This document shows, in pieces, positions 23,924 to 34,208 of a DNA stretch of 39,975 bases (within the stretch, counting starts at the first letter, position 1; every line of letters begins with the position of its first letter). The stretch is from Sulfurovum sp. enrichment culture clone C5 (GTDB lineage: Bacteria > Campylobacterota > Campylobacteria > Campylobacterales > Sulfurovaceae). Position numbers and translations under genes: made by a program. The stretch is from contig FAXN01000069.1 in the NCBI GenBank assembly GCA_001493195.1, positions 1-39,975 on the forward strand. Reading direction: 5' to 3'. The notes beneath the pieces are model-generated. The model saw only the letters and a list, made by a program, of their open reading frames with translations. It searched no databases and had not been told where the DNA came from.

Positions 23924-24469
23924 ATGAGTAGAATGAAGCAAAAGTACAATGACATCGTACCAGCACTAAGAGAAGCTTGTGGTGTTGAAAATGCGATGCA
24001 GACACCAAAGCTTGAAAAAATCGTAATTAGTGTAGGAGCTGGTGAAGAGGGTAAAGATGCAAAACTTATCCAAAACATGGCGGATACAATCTCACTAATT
24101 GCTGGTCAAAAAGCAATAATCACAAATGCAAAAAAATCAGTTGCTGGTTTTAAAGCCAGAGAAGGTGCTCCAAGTGGTATCAAAGTTACTTTAAGAGGTG
24201 CAAATATGTATAACTTCTTAGACAAACTTGTTTCTATCGCTCTTCCAAGAGTTAAGGACTTCAGAGGAGTTCCAAGACGTGGATTTGATGGTAGAGGTAA
24301 CTATAACTTTGGTTTACAAGAGCAATTGATGTTCCCAGAAGTTGTATATGACAATATTATAAAAACTCATGGTATGAATATCACTATCATTACTAATACA
24401 GAAGATGACAAACAAGCTTTCACCCTTTTAGAAAAGCTCGGTATGCCATTTGCTAAAGGGAGAAACTAA
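23924..24469 (+). CDS. rplE: Ribosomal protein L5
   Basis: L5 binds 5S rRNA. The 181-residue product has [13 protein letters not shown], the P-site loop region SGIKVTLRG and [20 protein letters not shown]. Its stop overlaps the rpsN ATG by one base. Confidence 0.97.
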   Translation: MSRMKQKYNDIVPALREACGVENAMQTPKLEKIVISVGAGEEGKDAKLIQNMADTISLIAGQKAIITNAKKSVAGFKAREGAPSGIKVTLRGANMYNFLDKLVSIALPRVKDFRGVPRRGFDGRGNYNFGLQEQLMFPEVVYDNIIKTHGMNITIITNTEDDKQAFTLLEKLGMPFAKGRN

Positions 24470-24654
24470 TGGCTAAAAAATCAATGATAAATAAGCAACA
24501 AAGAAAAGCTAAATTTTCTTCAAGAGCTTATACAAGATGTTCAATTTGCGGAAGACCTCACTCAGTATATCAAGATTTTGGTATTTGTCGTGTGTGTTTA
24601 AGAAAAATGGCCAATGAAGGTCTAATCCCAGGCATGCGAAAAGCTAGCTGGTAA
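24469..24654 (+). CDS. rpsZ: Ribosomal protein S14, zinc (type Z) form
   Basis: The 61-residue product has two CxxC pairs, CSIC and CRVC, that bind zinc, so it is the C+ form rather than the ~100-residue zinc-free form. It sits in the 30S head. The spc-operon position is standard. Confidence 0.95.
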   Translation: MAKKSMINKQQRKAKFSSRAYTRCSICGRPHSVYQDFGICRVCLRKMANEGLIPGMRKASW

Positions 24655-24668
24655 TAAAGGAGTAAAAG

Positions 24669-25064
24669 ATGATGACAGACATAATTGCAGACTCTCTTAC
24701 TCGAATAAGAAATGCTGCACAAAGAAGACTAGATGTAACTACATTATTACACGCTAACTCTATCGAAGCAATTGTTTCTATTCTTGTAAACAAGGGCTAC
24801 CTTGAGAGTTATACTATAAACGAAGACGGTAATAAAAAAACTATAACAGTAGTTATAAAATATGATGAGAATGGCAGAAGCTGTATTAATGAAATTAAAA
24901 GAATTTCTAGCCCAGGTCGTCGTATTCACAAAGGTAAAGATGAAATTAAATCATTTAAAAATGGTTATGGTACACTAGTGGTTTCAACTAGTAAAGGCGT
25001 GTTGCCAAATGACGAAGCTTACAAACTTGGCGTTGGTGGCGAAGTTATGTGTAGTGTATGGTAA
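24669..25064 (+). CDS. rpsH: Ribosomal protein S8
   Basis: S8 binds 16S helix 21 and in E. coli represses the spc operon. The 131-residue product begins with tandem Met codons, [16 protein letters not shown]; either could start behind AAGGAG. The C-terminal [18 protein letters not shown] is conserved. Confidence 0.96.
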   Translation: MMTDIIADSLTRIRNAAQRRLDVTTLLHANSIEAIVSILVNKGYLESYTINEDGNKKTITVVIKYDENGRSCINEIKRISSPGRRIHKGKDEIKSFKNGYGTLVVSTSKGVLPNDEAYKLGVGGEVMCSVW

Positions 25065-25073
25065 GGAGATAAT

Positions 25074-25616
25074 ATGTCAAGAGTTGGAAAAAAACCAGTA
25101 GAAATAGCAAATGGCATAAATGTTTCACTTGATGGTACGCAACTAGTAGCTAAAAAAGGCAATCTAGAAAAAAGACTTGAAACTCATGGTCGTGTAGATG
25201 TTAAAATCGAAGACGGAAAAGTTGAATTTGCAAAAATCGGTGAAGATAAACAAAGTGCAGCTTATTGGGGTACTTATAGATCATTGTTTAACAATATTGT
25301 AGTAGGTCTTGATCAAGGTTTCACTAAAACACTGGAAATCAATGGTGTTGGTTACAGAGCAAATATCCAAGGAAATATACTAGTTATGCAACTAGGTTTT
25401 TCACATGATATTAACTTTGAAATACCAGCTGGTGTTGAAATAAAAGTAGATAAAAATATCATTACAATCAATGGTACAGACAAACAACAAGTTGGTCAGA
25501 CGGCAGCTGAAATCAGAGATTTTAGACCACCTGAGCCATATAAAGGTAAAGGTGTTAAATACACTGATGAAGTTATTATTAGAAAAGCTGGTAAATCAGC
25601 TGGTAAGAAAAAGTAA
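25074..25616 (+). CDS. rplF: Ribosomal protein L6
   Basis: L6 lies near the GTPase centre. The 180-residue product has both L6 repeats, with [17 protein letters not shown] and the C-terminal [22 protein letters not shown] precedes the ATG. Confidence 0.97.
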   Translation: MSRVGKKPVEIANGINVSLDGTQLVAKKGNLEKRLETHGRVDVKIEDGKVEFAKIGEDKQSAAYWGTYRSLFNNIVVGLDQGFTKTLEINGVGYRANIQGNILVMQLGFSHDINFEIPAGVEIKVDKNIITINGTDKQQVGQTAAEIRDFRPPEPYKGKGVKYTDEVIIRKAGKSAGKKK

Positions 25617-25627
25617 GGGGGAACTAG

Positions 25628-25984
25628 ATGTTACAAAGTATTCAAAAAAGAAAAAATAGACTTCTAGCCCAAAGAAAAGCTAGAGTTAGAGGTAAGGTGT
25701 CTGGTTGTGAAGCTATGCCAAGATTGACAGTTTTTAAATCAAATAAATATTTTTATGCACAAGCTATCGATGATACAGCTGGACACACTCTAGCTGCAGT
25801 TGATGGAAGAAAAATGGGCCTAAAAGCAAACAGAGAAGATGTTAAGAAAGTTGCAGCTGCTATGGCAGAAACACTTAAAAAAGCTAACATTGAAACTGTA
25901 AAATTTGACAGAAACGGTTATCTCTATCATGGTGTAATTGCATCTTTTGCTGATGCTCTTAGAGAATCTGGTATAAAGTTGTAA
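25628..25984 (+). CDS. rplR: Ribosomal protein L18
   Basis: L18 binds 5S rRNA in the central protuberance. The 118-residue product has LTVFKSNKYFYAQAIDD and ends with FDRNGYLYHGVIASFADA. The first residues are basic and disordered. AGGGGG lies before the ATG. Confidence 0.96.
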   Translation: MLQSIQKRKNRLLAQRKARVRGKVSGCEAMPRLTVFKSNKYFYAQAIDDTAGHTLAAVDGRKMGLKANREDVKKVAAAMAETLKKANIETVKFDRNGYLYHGVIASFADALRESGIKL

Positions 25985-25993
25985 GGATAAGAA

Positions 25994-26437
25994 ATGGAAG
26001 CGATAAACAGAGAAAATTTCGAAGAATCAATAGTTAATATTGGTCGTGTAACAAAAGTTGTTAAGGGTGGTAGAAGATTTAGATTTACTGCTCTTGTTGT
26101 TGTTGGCGATAAAAATGGTACAGTAGGTTACGGTTTTGGTAAAGCCAAAGAAGTTCCAGATGCAATCAAAAAAGCAGTAGATGATGCATTTAAAAATTTA
26201 GTTAAAATCAATATCAAAGGCTCAACAATAGCTCATGATATAGAGCATAAATTTAATTCAAGTCGTATATTACTTAGACCTGCTAGTGAAGGTACAGGGG
26301 TAATCGCTGGTGGCGCTGCTCGTCCTGTAATTGAGCTTGCTGGGATTAAAGATATCCTTACTAAATCAATTGGTTCTAACAATCCAAACAATCTTGTGAG
26401 AGCAACTATTCAAGCTCTTTCAAGAATTAAAGCATAA
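25994..26437 (+). CDS. rpsE: Ribosomal protein S5
   Basis: S5 guards decoding accuracy and mRNA unwinding. The 147-residue form has [34 protein letters not shown] and [17 protein letters not shown]. It is shorter than E. coli S5 at the N-terminus. rplO follows directly, with no rpmD between them. Confidence 0.97.
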   Translation: MEAINRENFEESIVNIGRVTKVVKGGRRFRFTALVVVGDKNGTVGYGFGKAKEVPDAIKKAVDDAFKNLVKINIKGSTIAHDIEHKFNSSRILLRPASEGTGVIAGGAARPVIELAGIKDILTKSIGSNNPNNLVRATIQALSRIKA

Positions 26438-26446
26438 GGAGAAGAC

Positions 26447-26845
26447 ATGTCTTTACACAATTTACAACCAGCCGTTGGTTCTACTAGAGAAACAAAAAGA
26501 CTTGGTCGTGGACAAGGTTCAGGACAAGGTAAAACATCTGGTAAAGGACACAAAGGTCAAAAAGCTAGAAAAGGTTACAATGAAAAAAGAGGTTTTGAAG
26601 GTGGTCAACAACCACTTTATAAAAGACTTCCTAAAGTTGGATTTACTTCTAGGGTAGAGAAACCGTATGTTATCAATGTAGAAAAAGTAACAGCAGTAGC
26701 TGAACTTGCAGAGATTACAATGGAAACTATCAGAAGTGTTTACAAACTACAAAAAAGTGTAACAAAAGTTAAACTAATAGGCGCAAGTGCCAAAACCCTA
26801 GCTTCAAAAATAAAAGATGAAGCAGTAACTACAACTGGAAAATAA
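26447..26845 (+). CDS. rplO: Ribosomal protein L15
   Basis: L15 is a late 50S assembly protein. The 132-residue product has the Gly/Arg-rich extension ([20 protein letters not shown]) and ends in a [12 protein letters not shown] segment. secY starts one base after its stop. Confidence 0.96.
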   Translation: MSLHNLQPAVGSTRETKRLGRGQGSGQGKTSGKGHKGQKARKGYNEKRGFEGGQQPLYKRLPKVGFTSRVEKPYVINVEKVTAVAELAEITMETIRSVYKLQKSVTKVKLIGASAKTLASKIKDEAVTTTGK

Positions 26846-26846
26846 T

Positions 26847-28109
26847 ATGTCAAATCCTTTAGTACATAAAATTATGATTACTTTAGGATTTTTGTTGGTT
26901 TACAGAGTGTTGGCTTATATACCAACACCTGGAGTTGATTTTGAAGTTATTAAACAATTTTTCGATTCAAACACCAACAATGCCTTAGGTTTGGCAAATA
27001 TGTTTAGTGGCGATGCAATTAGCCGTCTTAGTATAATCTCCCTTGGTGTAATGCCATATATCACAGCCTCAATTGTAATGGAGCTTTTAGCAGCTACATT
27101 CCCTGCTCTTGGTCAAATGAAAAAAGAGAGAGATGGTATGCAAAAATATATGCAAATTATCAGATATTTTACTATATTTATAACTGTTGTTCAAGCAATA
27201 GGTGTATCTATGGGACTACAAAATATGACAGATAAAGGCGGGGCAAGTGCAATAATCATTGACCCAACGGTATTTACGGTAATTGCAGTATTTTCAATGC
27301 TAACTGGGACTATGCTTCTTATGTGGATAGGTGAGCAGATAACTCAAAAAGGTATCGGAAATGGTATTTCTTTGATTATTTTTGCTGGTATTGTATCTGG
27401 TATCCCATCTGCAATTTCGCATACTGTTACATCTGTAAATACAGGAGATATGAATCCACTTTCAATCATAGCAATTTTGGCAATCATGGTGATTACTATA
27501 CTTGCCATTATATATGTTGAATTGGGAGAGAGAAGAGTTCCTATATCGTACTCGAGAAAAACTATTGTTCAAAATCAGCACAGAAGAGTTATGAATTATA
27601 TACCGATTAAAGTTAATCTTTCCGGTGTAATTCCACCAATTTTTGCAAGTGCAGTTATGATGTTTCCTTTGACAATGCTACAATCAAGTACAAATGAATG
27701 GGCAGTAAAGATAGCTGATTTGCTTGCTCCTGGTGGAGTAGTATTTAATGCAGCAACATTTTTGATGATCATATTTTTTGCATTTTTCTATGCTTCTATA
27801 GCTTTTAACTCAAAAGATATATCAGATAATTTAAAAAGACAAGGTGGGTTTATTCCTGGGATTAGACCAGGAGAACATACTAAAGACTTTTTAAATGAAG
27901 TAGCAAGTAGATTAACAGGATTTGGATCTTTTTATCTAGCAATCATCTCAACAGTACCATTTATATTTGTAAATGGGCTAGGAGCTAGTTTCTATTTTGG
28001 TGGAACGGCTATACTTATCGTTGTTCAAGTTGCAATGGATATGATGAGAAAAATCGAAGCCCAAAGAACAATGAATAAATATGACATATTAGGTCACGTA
28101 GGTTTCTGA
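26847..28109 (+). CDS. secY: Protein translocase subunit SecY
   Basis: SecY forms the inner-membrane export channel. The 420-residue product has about ten membrane segments, the plug-region GVMPYITASIVMELL and the cytoplasmic loop ERRVPISYSRK. It ends in NKYDILGHVGF. The stop overlaps the map ATG by one base. Confidence 0.97.
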   Translation: MSNPLVHKIMITLGFLLVYRVLAYIPTPGVDFEVIKQFFDSNTNNALGLANMFSGDAISRLSIISLGVMPYITASIVMELLAATFPALGQMKKERDGMQKYMQIIRYFTIFITVVQAIGVSMGLQNMTDKGGASAIIIDPTVFTVIAVFSMLTGTMLLMWIGEQITQKGIGNGISLIIFAGIVSGIPSAISHTVTSVNTGDMNPLSIIAILAIMVITILAIIYVELGERRVPISYSRKTIVQNQHRRVMNYIPIKVNLSGVIPPIFASAVMMFPLTMLQSSTNEWAVKIADLLAPGGVVFNAATFLMIIFFAFFYASIAFNSKDISDNLKRQGGFIPGIRPGEHTKDFLNEVASRLTGFGSFYLAIISTVPFIFVNGLGASFYFGGTAILIVVQVAMDMMRKIEAQRTMNKYDILGHVGF

Positions 28110-28873
28110 TGGCAATATCCATAAGACAACCAAACGAAATCGCCAAGCTAAGAAAAGCTGGCGAGATTGTTGGTAATACTCTTCAATTTCTTCAAAACAA
28201 TATTAAATCTGGCATGAGCCTCGTTGAAATAGATCAAATAACAGAAAATTTTATAAGACAAAGTGGCGGAGTTCCTTCATTTAAAGGATTATATGGTTTT
28301 CCGTCATCTGTTTGTACATCTCTAAATGAAGTGATAATTCACGGAATTCCAACAGATACAAAAGTTAAAGATGGTGACATATTGGGTCTTGATATTGGGG
28401 TAAAACTTGATGGGTATTATGGTGATGCGGCTATCACTATGCCTATAGGAAAAATATCAAAAAAAGATGAAGAGTTGATAGCTTGCTCTAAAGATGCTCT
28501 TTATAATGCTATATCACAAATAAAAGTTGATATGAGATTTAAAGAACTTTCATATATTTTAGAGCAATTTATACAATCAAGAGGTTTTGTACCACTTAGA
28601 GATTATTGTGGTCATGGTATTGGTACTAAGCCACACGAAGAACCTAATATACCAAATTATATTGATGGTAAGCCAAATCAAGGTCCAAAAATAAAAAATG
28701 GTATGGTTTTTTGCATAGAGCCTATGGTTTGTCAAAAAAGTTCTTACCCTCTTCATTTAGATGATGAATGGTCAGTTGTGAGTGAAGATGGTCTTAGAAC
28801 AAGCCACTATGAACATCAAGTGGCAGTTATTGATGGAAAAGCTGTAATACTCACTGATCCAACAAGCAATTAG
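28109..28873 (+). CDS. map: Methionine aminopeptidase, type I
   Basis: The enzyme removes N-terminal Met from new proteins. The 254-residue product shows the five metal ligands in order: Asp in [14 protein letters not shown] (two), His in HGIGTKPHE, Glu in CIEPM and Glu in HYEHQVAVI. The [11 protein letters not shown] stretch is diagnostic. It is coupled to secY. Confidence 0.96.
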   Translation: MAISIRQPNEIAKLRKAGEIVGNTLQFLQNNIKSGMSLVEIDQITENFIRQSGGVPSFKGLYGFPSSVCTSLNEVIIHGIPTDTKVKDGDILGLDIGVKLDGYYGDAAITMPIGKISKKDEELIACSKDALYNAISQIKVDMRFKELSYILEQFIQSRGFVPLRDYCGHGIGTKPHEEPNIPNYIDGKPNQGPKIKNGMVFCIEPMVCQKSSYPLHLDDEWSVVSEDGLRTSHYEHQVAVIDGKAVILTDPTSN

Positions 28874-28887
28874 TAAAAAGGAATATA

Positions 28888-29106
28888 ATGGCAAAAGATG
28901 ATGTTATAGAAATTGACGGTAAAGTAATTGAAGCGTTACCAAATGCTACTTTTAGAGTAGAGCTTGACAATGGTCATGTAATACTATGTCATATAGCAGG
29001 AAAGATGAGAATGCATTACATAAAAATCTTACCAGGCGACAAAGTAAAAATAGAAATTACACCATATAGTTTAGACAAAGGTAGAATTACTTTTAGATAT
29101 AAGTAA
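28888..29106 (+). CDS. infA: Translation initiation factor IF-1
   Basis: IF-1 occupies the 30S A site during initiation. The 72-residue OB-fold product has [29 protein letters not shown] and [17 protein letters not shown] precedes the ATG. A new promoter follows the stop. Confidence 0.97.
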   Translation: MAKDDVIEIDGKVIEALPNATFRVELDNGHVILCHIAGKMRMHYIKILPGDKVKIEITPYSLDKGRITFRYK

Positions 29107-29125
29107 TTTTTAATAAAAAATAAGA

Positions 29126-29209
29126 TATAATATACACCCTTATGCGAAAACCATAAAGGAAAACTGCGAGAAGAGTCTTTGTATAATTGGCACTGATTAT
29201 CCAAGGACT
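29126..29209 (+). promoter_or_regulatory. Promoter and hairpin leader of rpmJ-alpha operon
   Basis: TATAAT at 29126..29131 lies inside the infA-rpmJ spacer and gives a leader of about 150 nt. A strong hairpin, 29174..29209, has an 8-bp stem (AGTCTTTG with CAAGGACT), a 1x1 mismatch, a 6-bp stem (ATAATT with GATTAT) and a GGCACT loop. No U-tract follows, so it is not a terminator. It may be the target of an autoregulating ribosomal protein such as S4. Confidence 0.55.
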
Positions 29210-29287
29210 GGTTTGCTTATATGTGAGAAATCTCAGCAATCCACGCAAAAAAATAACAAAGTGCAAAATTATCACAGGAGTAACCAA

Positions 29288-29401
29288 ATGAAGGTTAGGG
29301 CGTCGGTAAAAAAGATGTGCGATGATTGTAAAATTATCAAACGAAACGGCATAGTTCGAGTGATTTGTAAAAATCCAAAACACAAACAAAGACAAGGATA
29401 A
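29288..29401 (+). CDS. rpmJ: Ribosomal protein L36
   Basis: This 37-residue zinc protein has CDDC, then C and H in [10 protein letters not shown], the C+ form. It begins [10 protein letters not shown] with AGGAG upstream. It leads the alpha operon here and rpsM follows after 2 nt. Confidence 0.96.
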   Translation: MKVRASVKKMCDDCKIIKRNGIVRVICKNPKHKQRQG

Positions 29402-29403
29402 AT

Positions 29404-29766
29404 ATGGCACGTATAGCAGGTGTTGATTTGCCTCAGAAAAAGAGAATGGAGTATGCTTTAACATACATTTTTGGTATAGGCTTACATACTTCAAGAAAAA
29501 TTCTTGATGCAACAGGCGTAGATTATAATAAAAGAGTTCATGAGTTAAGTGATGCAGAAGCAGCTTTGATTCGTAATGAAATCCAAGAAAACTATAGAGT
29601 TGAAGGTGATTTGCGTAAAAAAGTTATGCTTGACATCAAAACTCTTATGGATTTGGGTAGCTATAGAGGACTTAGACATAGAAAAGGTCTCCCGGTTCGT
29701 GGTCAAAAAACAAAAACTAATGCGAGAACTCGTAAAGGTAAAAGAAAAACTGTTGGTTCAGCGTGA
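29404..29766 (+). CDS. rpsM: Ribosomal protein S13
   Basis: S13 bridges to 50S and touches P-site tRNA. The 120-residue product has [40 protein letters not shown] and a basic tail. AAGGA precedes the ATG. Confidence 0.97.
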   Translation: MARIAGVDLPQKKRMEYALTYIFGIGLHTSRKILDATGVDYNKRVHELSDAEAALIRNEIQENYRVEGDLRKKVMLDIKTLMDLGSYRGLRHRKGLPVRGQKTKTNARTRKGKRKTVGSA

Positions 29767-29783
29767 TAAGAGGAGAAAGATAA

Positions 29784-30158
29784 ATGGCTAAGAAAAAAGT
29801 TAAAAAAAGTATAGCAAAAGGTATAGTTTACGTAGCTGCGACCTTTAACAATACCGTTATCACTGTAACAGATGAAATGGGTAATGTTATCGCTTGGAGT
29901 AGTGCAGGTGCCCTTGGTTTTAAAGGTAGTAAAAAATCTACACCATTTGCAGCTCAACAAGCAGTTGAAGATGCAATGACTAAAGCTAAAGAAAATGGCG
30001 TAAAAGAAGTTGGTATAAAAGTACAAGGTCCAGGTGCTGGTAGAGATACTGCTGTTAAATCAATCGGCACAGTTGAAGGCATAAGAGTAACTTATCTAAA
30101 AGATATTACACCGCTTCCTCACAATGGATGTAGACCACCTAAAAAGAGAAGAGTATAA
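29784..30158 (+). CDS. rpsK: Ribosomal protein S11
   Basis: S11 shapes the mRNA exit on the platform. The 124-residue product has [19 protein letters not shown] and the C-terminal [16 protein letters not shown] 79-bp spacer with two small palindromes (ACACAATTTGTGT and AGCATTTAAAATGCT) separates it from rpsD. Confidence 0.97.
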   Translation: MAKKKVKKSIAKGIVYVAATFNNTVITVTDEMGNVIAWSSAGALGFKGSKKSTPFAAQQAVEDAMTKAKENGVKEVGIKVQGPGAGRDTAVKSIGTVEGIRVTYLKDITPLPHNGCRPPKKRRV

Positions 30159-30237
30159 TACACAATTTGTGTAAAGTGACAAACAATGTAAGCATTTAAA
30201 ATGCTTTAAAAAATAAAGATATATTAAAGGGTTTGAG

Positions 30238-30864
30238 ATGGCAAGATATAGAGGCCCAGTTGAAAAACTAGAGAGACGACTTGGCGTTGATCTTGGACTT
30301 AAGGGTGAGAGAAGATTAGCTGGTAAAAGCGCTTTGGAAAAAAGACCTTATGCTCCAGGACAACATGGACAAAGAAGAACAAAAATTAGCGAATATGGTT
30401 TACAACTTCGTGAAAAACAAAAAGCTAAATTTATGTACGGCGTAAGCGAAAAACAATTTAGAAAACTATTTACTGAGGCAAATAGAAGAGAAGGTAATAC
30501 GGGTAACTTACTTATCCAACTTCTAGAGCAAAGACTTGATAATGTAGTTTACAGAATGGGTTTTGCAACTACTAGAGCATTTGCAAGACAACTTGTAACT
30601 CATGGTCATATTTTAGTTGACGGCAAAAGAGTAAACATACCTTCATGCGTTGTTAAAGTAGGACAAAAAATAGAGATCAGAGAAAAAAGTAAAGTTAATC
30701 CACAAATAGTTAGAGCAATGGAGCTTACAAACCAAACAGGTATGGTTGAATGGGTAAATGTTGATAAAGATAAACTATTTGGATTGTTTTCAAGAATCCC
30801 TGATAGAGAAGAAATAAGCATACCAGTTGAAGAGCGTTTAATCGTTGAACTTTACTCTAAATAA
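30238..30864 (+). CDS. rpsD: Ribosomal protein S4
   Basis: S4 nucleates 30S assembly. The 208-residue product is full length, with an S4 RNA-binding domain around [20 protein letters not shown] and [14 protein letters not shown]. The N-terminal zinc cysteines are absent, the zinc-free form. In many bacteria S4 represses this operon. Confidence 0.97.
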   Translation: MARYRGPVEKLERRLGVDLGLKGERRLAGKSALEKRPYAPGQHGQRRTKISEYGLQLREKQKAKFMYGVSEKQFRKLFTEANRREGNTGNLLIQLLEQRLDNVVYRMGFATTRAFARQLVTHGHILVDGKRVNIPSCVVKVGQKIEIREKSKVNPQIVRAMELTNQTGMVEWVNVDKDKLFGLFSRIPDREEISIPVEERLIVELYSK

Positions 30865-30884
30865 TAAATATTAAAGGTTAATCG

Positions 30885-31889
30885 ATGAGAAAAATAAAAG
30901 TTACACCATTTATGCCTACAGAAGTAGAGGTAAATGAATTGGGTACTAATAGGGCTGAAATAGTTGCATATCCATTTGAAAATGGTTATGCAGTAACCTT
31001 GGCACATCCTCTTAGAAGATTAGTTTTAGGAAGTTCTATAGGTTATGCTCCAATATCGGTTAAGATTAAAAATGTTGCTCATGAATTTGATACCATAAGA
31101 GGTATGCATGAAGATGTTGCAGTATTTATAATAAATCTAAAAAATATTCGTTTCAAAATCAAAAATGAAGATACAGACAAAGTTCAATTGAACTATAGTT
31201 TTACTGGCTCAAAAGAGATTAAAGCTTCTGATTTGGTAAACGATTTAGTTGATATTATTGACGGCGAATTACCACTTGCAACACTTAATGAAGATGCTGA
31301 GCTTAGCTTTACATTGACTATAGCAAAAGGTATGGGTTATGTTTCAAGTGAAGATTTAGCGGACGATATTGATGCTGATGCAATTGCACTTGATGCATTT
31401 TTTACACCAGTTAGAAAAGTTAATTATAAAATTGAAAATGTTCTTGTAGAAGATAGTCCAAATTATGAGAAAATCATATTTGACATTACAACTGATGGAC
31501 AAGTAAGTCCTGTTGATTCATTTGCAAATGCACTTCAAACAATGAGTAAACAATTATCTATCTTTAGTGGTGTATTGAATGTGGATATAAATTCATCATT
31601 TGAGAAAAAAAGTGGCGATGACAATCAGTTAAAACCATTTTTGAAAACAGTTGACAATTTAGGCTTAAGTGCTAGATCATTTAACTCATTAGATAGAGAA
31701 GGTATTAAATATCTTGGAGAACTAGTTTTGATGAGTGATGCGGAACTTAAAAATATTAAAAATCTAGGCAAGAAATCACTAGATGAAATTACTGATTGTT
31801 TAGCAGAGCACGGCTTTGGAAATGACTACGAAATGGATATTTCTACTAGAGAATCATTAAAGAAAAAAATAGAACAATTAAAAGGATAA
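30885..31889 (+). CDS. rpoA: RNA polymerase alpha subunit
   Basis: Alpha dimerises to start polymerase assembly and its C-terminal domain binds UP elements and activators. The 334-residue product has GYAVTLAHPLRRLVLGSSIG in the N-terminal domain and a C-terminal helix-hairpin-helix domain with LVLMSDAELKNIKNLGKKSL. AAAGG precedes the ATG. Confidence 0.97.
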   Translation: MRKIKVTPFMPTEVEVNELGTNRAEIVAYPFENGYAVTLAHPLRRLVLGSSIGYAPISVKIKNVAHEFDTIRGMHEDVAVFIINLKNIRFKIKNEDTDKVQLNYSFTGSKEIKASDLVNDLVDIIDGELPLATLNEDAELSFTLTIAKGMGYVSSEDLADDIDADAIALDAFFTPVRKVNYKIENVLVEDSPNYEKIIFDITTDGQVSPVDSFANALQTMSKQLSIFSGVLNVDINSSFEKKSGDDNQLKPFLKTVDNLGLSARSFNSLDREGIKYLGELVLMSDAELKNIKNLGKKSLDEITDCLAEHGFGNDYEMDISTRESLKKKIEQLKG

Positions 31890-31892
31890 GGC

Positions 31893-32243
31893 ATGAGACA
31901 TAGACATGGTTATAGAAAACTTGGCCGTACATCATCTCATAGAGCAGCATTGCTTAAAAACCTCTCTATAGCACTTACTAAAGAAGGTCGTATTGAGACA
32001 ACTTTGCCAAAAGCAAAAGAGCTTAGAAGTTACTATGAAAAATTAATTACAAAAGCAAGCACTGGTGATTTGAATTCACATAGAGCAATTTTTGCTATGC
32101 TTCAAGATAAAGAGTGTACAAACAAACTTGTAACAGTAATCGCACCAGAGTATAAAGATAGAAATGGTGGCTATACAAGAATCATCAAAACTAGAACTAG
32201 AAAAGGCGATGCTGCCCCTATGGCAATAATCGAACTAGTATAA
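31893..32243 (+). CDS. rplQ: Ribosomal protein L17
   Basis: The 116-residue protein, near the tunnel exit, begins [20 protein letters not shown] and ends with [15 protein letters not shown]. It is the last gene of the block and is followed by a terminator. Confidence 0.97.
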   Translation: MRHRHGYRKLGRTSSHRAALLKNLSIALTKEGRIETTLPKAKELRSYYEKLITKASTGDLNSHRAIFAMLQDKECTNKLVTVIAPEYKDRNGGYTRIIKTRTRKGDAAPMAIIELV

Positions 32244-32255
32244 CTACAAATAATC

Positions 32256-32278
32256 TTATCAAGGTTTTCCCTTGATAA
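32256..32278 (+). terminator. Terminator of the alpha operon
   Basis: TTATCAAGG and CCTTGATAA form a perfect 9-bp stem with loop TTTTC. The following TTATATCAATCATTTTTATT is U-rich but broken. It lies 13 nt past the rplQ stop. Confidence 0.75.
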
Positions 32279-32361
32279 TTATATCAATCATTTTTATTAA
32301 TCAATATTATTAATATATTTCATTTTTTAAAATAGATATTTTTTTGTAAAATTTCATAAAA

Positions 32362-32712
32362 ATGGATATTTATATGCTAAGCAAAAATGAAATAAACTCA
32401 AACGAACTTATATATCTTCTAGATAAAAGAAAAAATAGTGAAATAGATTTTTTACTTGTAGATGTTAGAGAAGATATGGAATACAATATGGGCTATATCG
32501 ATGGTGTTAATATGCTACATCCTACTTCAACTTTTAATGAGTGGGCAAAAGAGTTATTAGATAGCACAAAAGATAAAAAAGTTATATTCACATGCAGAAG
32601 TGGGAACAGAAGCGGACAAGTTGCACAAATATTTAAAGCAAATGGACATGATGGAGCCATCAATCATAATGGCGGTATCATTTCTTATAATGGTAAAATA
32701 GCTAGACCATAG
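32362..32712 (+). CDS. Rhodanese-domain sulfurtransferase
   Basis: The 116-residue single-domain rhodanese has FLLVDVREDMEYNMGYIDG and the catalytic loop TCRSGNRSGQV with the active Cys. It moves sulfane sulfur or handles persulfides in the cytoplasm, as no signal peptide is visible. An inner ATG at 32374 (MLSKNEIN) is also possible. Such proteins are frequent in sulfur-metabolising Campylobacterota. Confidence 0.9.
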   Translation: MDIYMLSKNEINSNELIYLLDKRKNSEIDFLLVDVREDMEYNMGYIDGVNMLHPTSTFNEWAKELLDSTKDKKVIFTCRSGNRSGQVAQIFKANGHDGAINHNGGIISYNGKIARP

Positions 32713-32815
32713 AGAGTAATAAATTTTCATTGATTTTTTTAAAGCTTACCAAAGTCTAAAGTTGCTAAAGTTCTAGATACTTTTTAGCGATGTTTTTGGT
32801 AAAGGATATAATAAA

Positions 32816-33235
32816 ATGGCAACATTTACAAAAAAAATTATAGTACAAAAAGATGATATTGATGTCAATGGTCATGTGAGTAATGTTCGCTATCTAGAAT
32901 GGTTTATGAGTTCTGCCGTGGAACATTCTGACTTCTTGGGTGTTGGTGTTGAGACTCTTGGACAAGTAAATCGTACATGGGTTGCCAAAGAGCATCATAT
33001 TTCATATAAGCAAAGTGCTTTTGAAGGCGATGAGCTTATTTTGAAAACATGGGTGGATAGTGTTAAGACCGCTCAGTCTATAAGAAAATATGAACTATAT
33101 AATAGCAAAAATGATAAAATAGTTTGTGAGGGTTGGACTAATTGGGTTTTTGTAGAAACACAAACTTATCGTCCATGTAAAATCCCAAATGAACTTATAG
33201 AAAAGTATTTAGTAGAAAAAGAGAATCATACATAG
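32816..33235 (+). CDS. Hotdog-fold acyl-CoA thioesterase-like
   Basis: The 139-residue product has the 4HBT signature DIDVNGHVSNVRYLEWF, where Asp in the loop would activate water. The rest, including THISYKQ-like HHISYKQSAFEGDEL, fits the YbgC/FadM branch. Substrate is unknown; fatty acyl-CoA is likely. AAAGGA lies upstream, overlapping a TATAAT. Confidence 0.85.
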   Translation: MATFTKKIIVQKDDIDVNGHVSNVRYLEWFMSSAVEHSDFLGVGVETLGQVNRTWVAKEHHISYKQSAFEGDELILKTWVDSVKTAQSIRKYELYNSKNDKIVCEGWTNWVFVETQTYRPCKIPNELIEKYLVEKENHT

Positions 33236-33337
33236 CATTATAATAACGTTTTGTAGGGCATTTTAGATTTTAAATAAATATTACATAAATTAAAAAATAT
33301 ACAAACTAGACAAAATAAAAAAGCTTTTTGTTTATGA

Positions 33338-33343
33338 TATAAT
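33338..33343 (+). promoter_or_regulatory. -10 box of nfu-murE operon
   Basis: TATAAT preceded by TG (TGATATAAT) lies 25 bp before the Nfu ATG. Nfu, the TPR-like gene and murE follow without further spacing, so this is probably their common promoter. Confidence 0.6.
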
Positions 33344-33367
33344 TACACAAAAAAGTCAAGGTGTTTT

Positions 33368-33646
33368 ATGATTCCTTTTACAGATGAAGAATTAGAACCT
33401 GCAGTTAATAATGTTATAGAAAAAGTTAGACCATCTATAAAACTAGATGGTGGCGATATAAAACTGATAGGAATAAAAAACGGTAAAATATATGTGCAGC
33501 TTCAAGGAGCGTGTATTGGTTGTGCTAGCAGTGGCACAACATTGAAGTATGGTGTTGAGAGACAATTGAAAATTCTCATTCATCCAGATCTTGAAGTTGT
33601 TAATGTGCCAGTTGGATATGAAGATAAATGGAGCGAATTAGGGTGA
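33368..33646 (+). CDS. NifU-like Fe-S scaffold (Nfu)
   Basis: The 92-residue product is a stand-alone NifU C-terminal domain: KVRPSIKLDGGDIKLIG, then GACIGCASSGTTLK with the C-x-x-C that carries a [4Fe-4S] cluster between two subunits. It passes clusters to target enzymes. Its stop overlaps the next start by GTGA. Confidence 0.92.
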   Translation: MIPFTDEELEPAVNNVIEKVRPSIKLDGGDIKLIGIKNGKIYVQLQGACIGCASSGTTLKYGVERQLKILIHPDLEVVNVPVGYEDKWSELG

Positions 33647-34197
33647 ATAGCGAAAGATTACTTAAATTAGCAGAATCACAATTTTTAAAAAAAGAGTACA
33701 AAAGTGCACTCCAGTCATATGGTGAAATTTTAAAAGATAATCCAAAAATGGATGAAGCAAAAATGGGTGTATATTTGAGCGATTTGGGCTTAGATAGTGA
33801 TGACGAGGCACAAGCATTGTTTGATTATTACCATACTATAAAAGATAGTAGTGATGATGCTGCTCAGATTATAAACGAAATCATCAAATCACTAGATGAA
33901 ACAAAGTATTCCATAAGCCAACTCATATCAAGACAGATAGATATGCAAGAAGAAATTGATGGTATAACCTATGGTGATTTTATGAGTCTTGTAAAAGATA
34001 GTGGCGATTTTAAAAAAGTGTTTGAAAATATTATGTTTTCAACAAAGGTTGTTATTACATCAAAAGAAGATTTGATTGATTTTATAACTAAATTAAACGA
34101 AAATGGTTTTAAAGATATGGCTTTAGCTTATTTGGATGATATGTCAAATATATTTCCTAAAGATCAAGATATTTTAGAGCTTTATAAATTGTTTTAA
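33643..34197 (+). CDS. TPR-like protein, Campylobacterota type
   Basis: The 184-residue product is read from the GTG inside GTGA (NSERLLKLAESQF). The first 45 residues form one TPR-like hairpin (LAESQFLKKEYKSALQSYGEILKDNPK); the remainder is helical and acidic. Length and motif suggest a protein-protein adaptor. It lies between Nfu and murE, coupled to both, but its partner is unknown. Confidence 0.7.
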   Translation: MNSERLLKLAESQFLKKEYKSALQSYGEILKDNPKMDEAKMGVYLSDLGLDSDDEAQALFDYYHTIKDSSDDAAQIINEIIKSLDETKYSISQLISRQIDMQEEIDGITYGDFMSLVKDSGDFKKVFENIMFSTKVVITSKEDLIDFITKLNENGFKDMALAYLDDMSNIFPKDQDILELYKLF

Positions 34198-34208
34198 AAG
34201 GGCAAAAA

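Noticed and set aside
23527-24078. 183-residue minus-strand frame
   Set aside because: It is antisense to rplN, rplX and rplE and crosses all three.
26438-26446. Deletion of rpmD between rpsE and rplO
   Set aside because: L30 is absent from this position in Campylobacterota in general, so it is not a local event.
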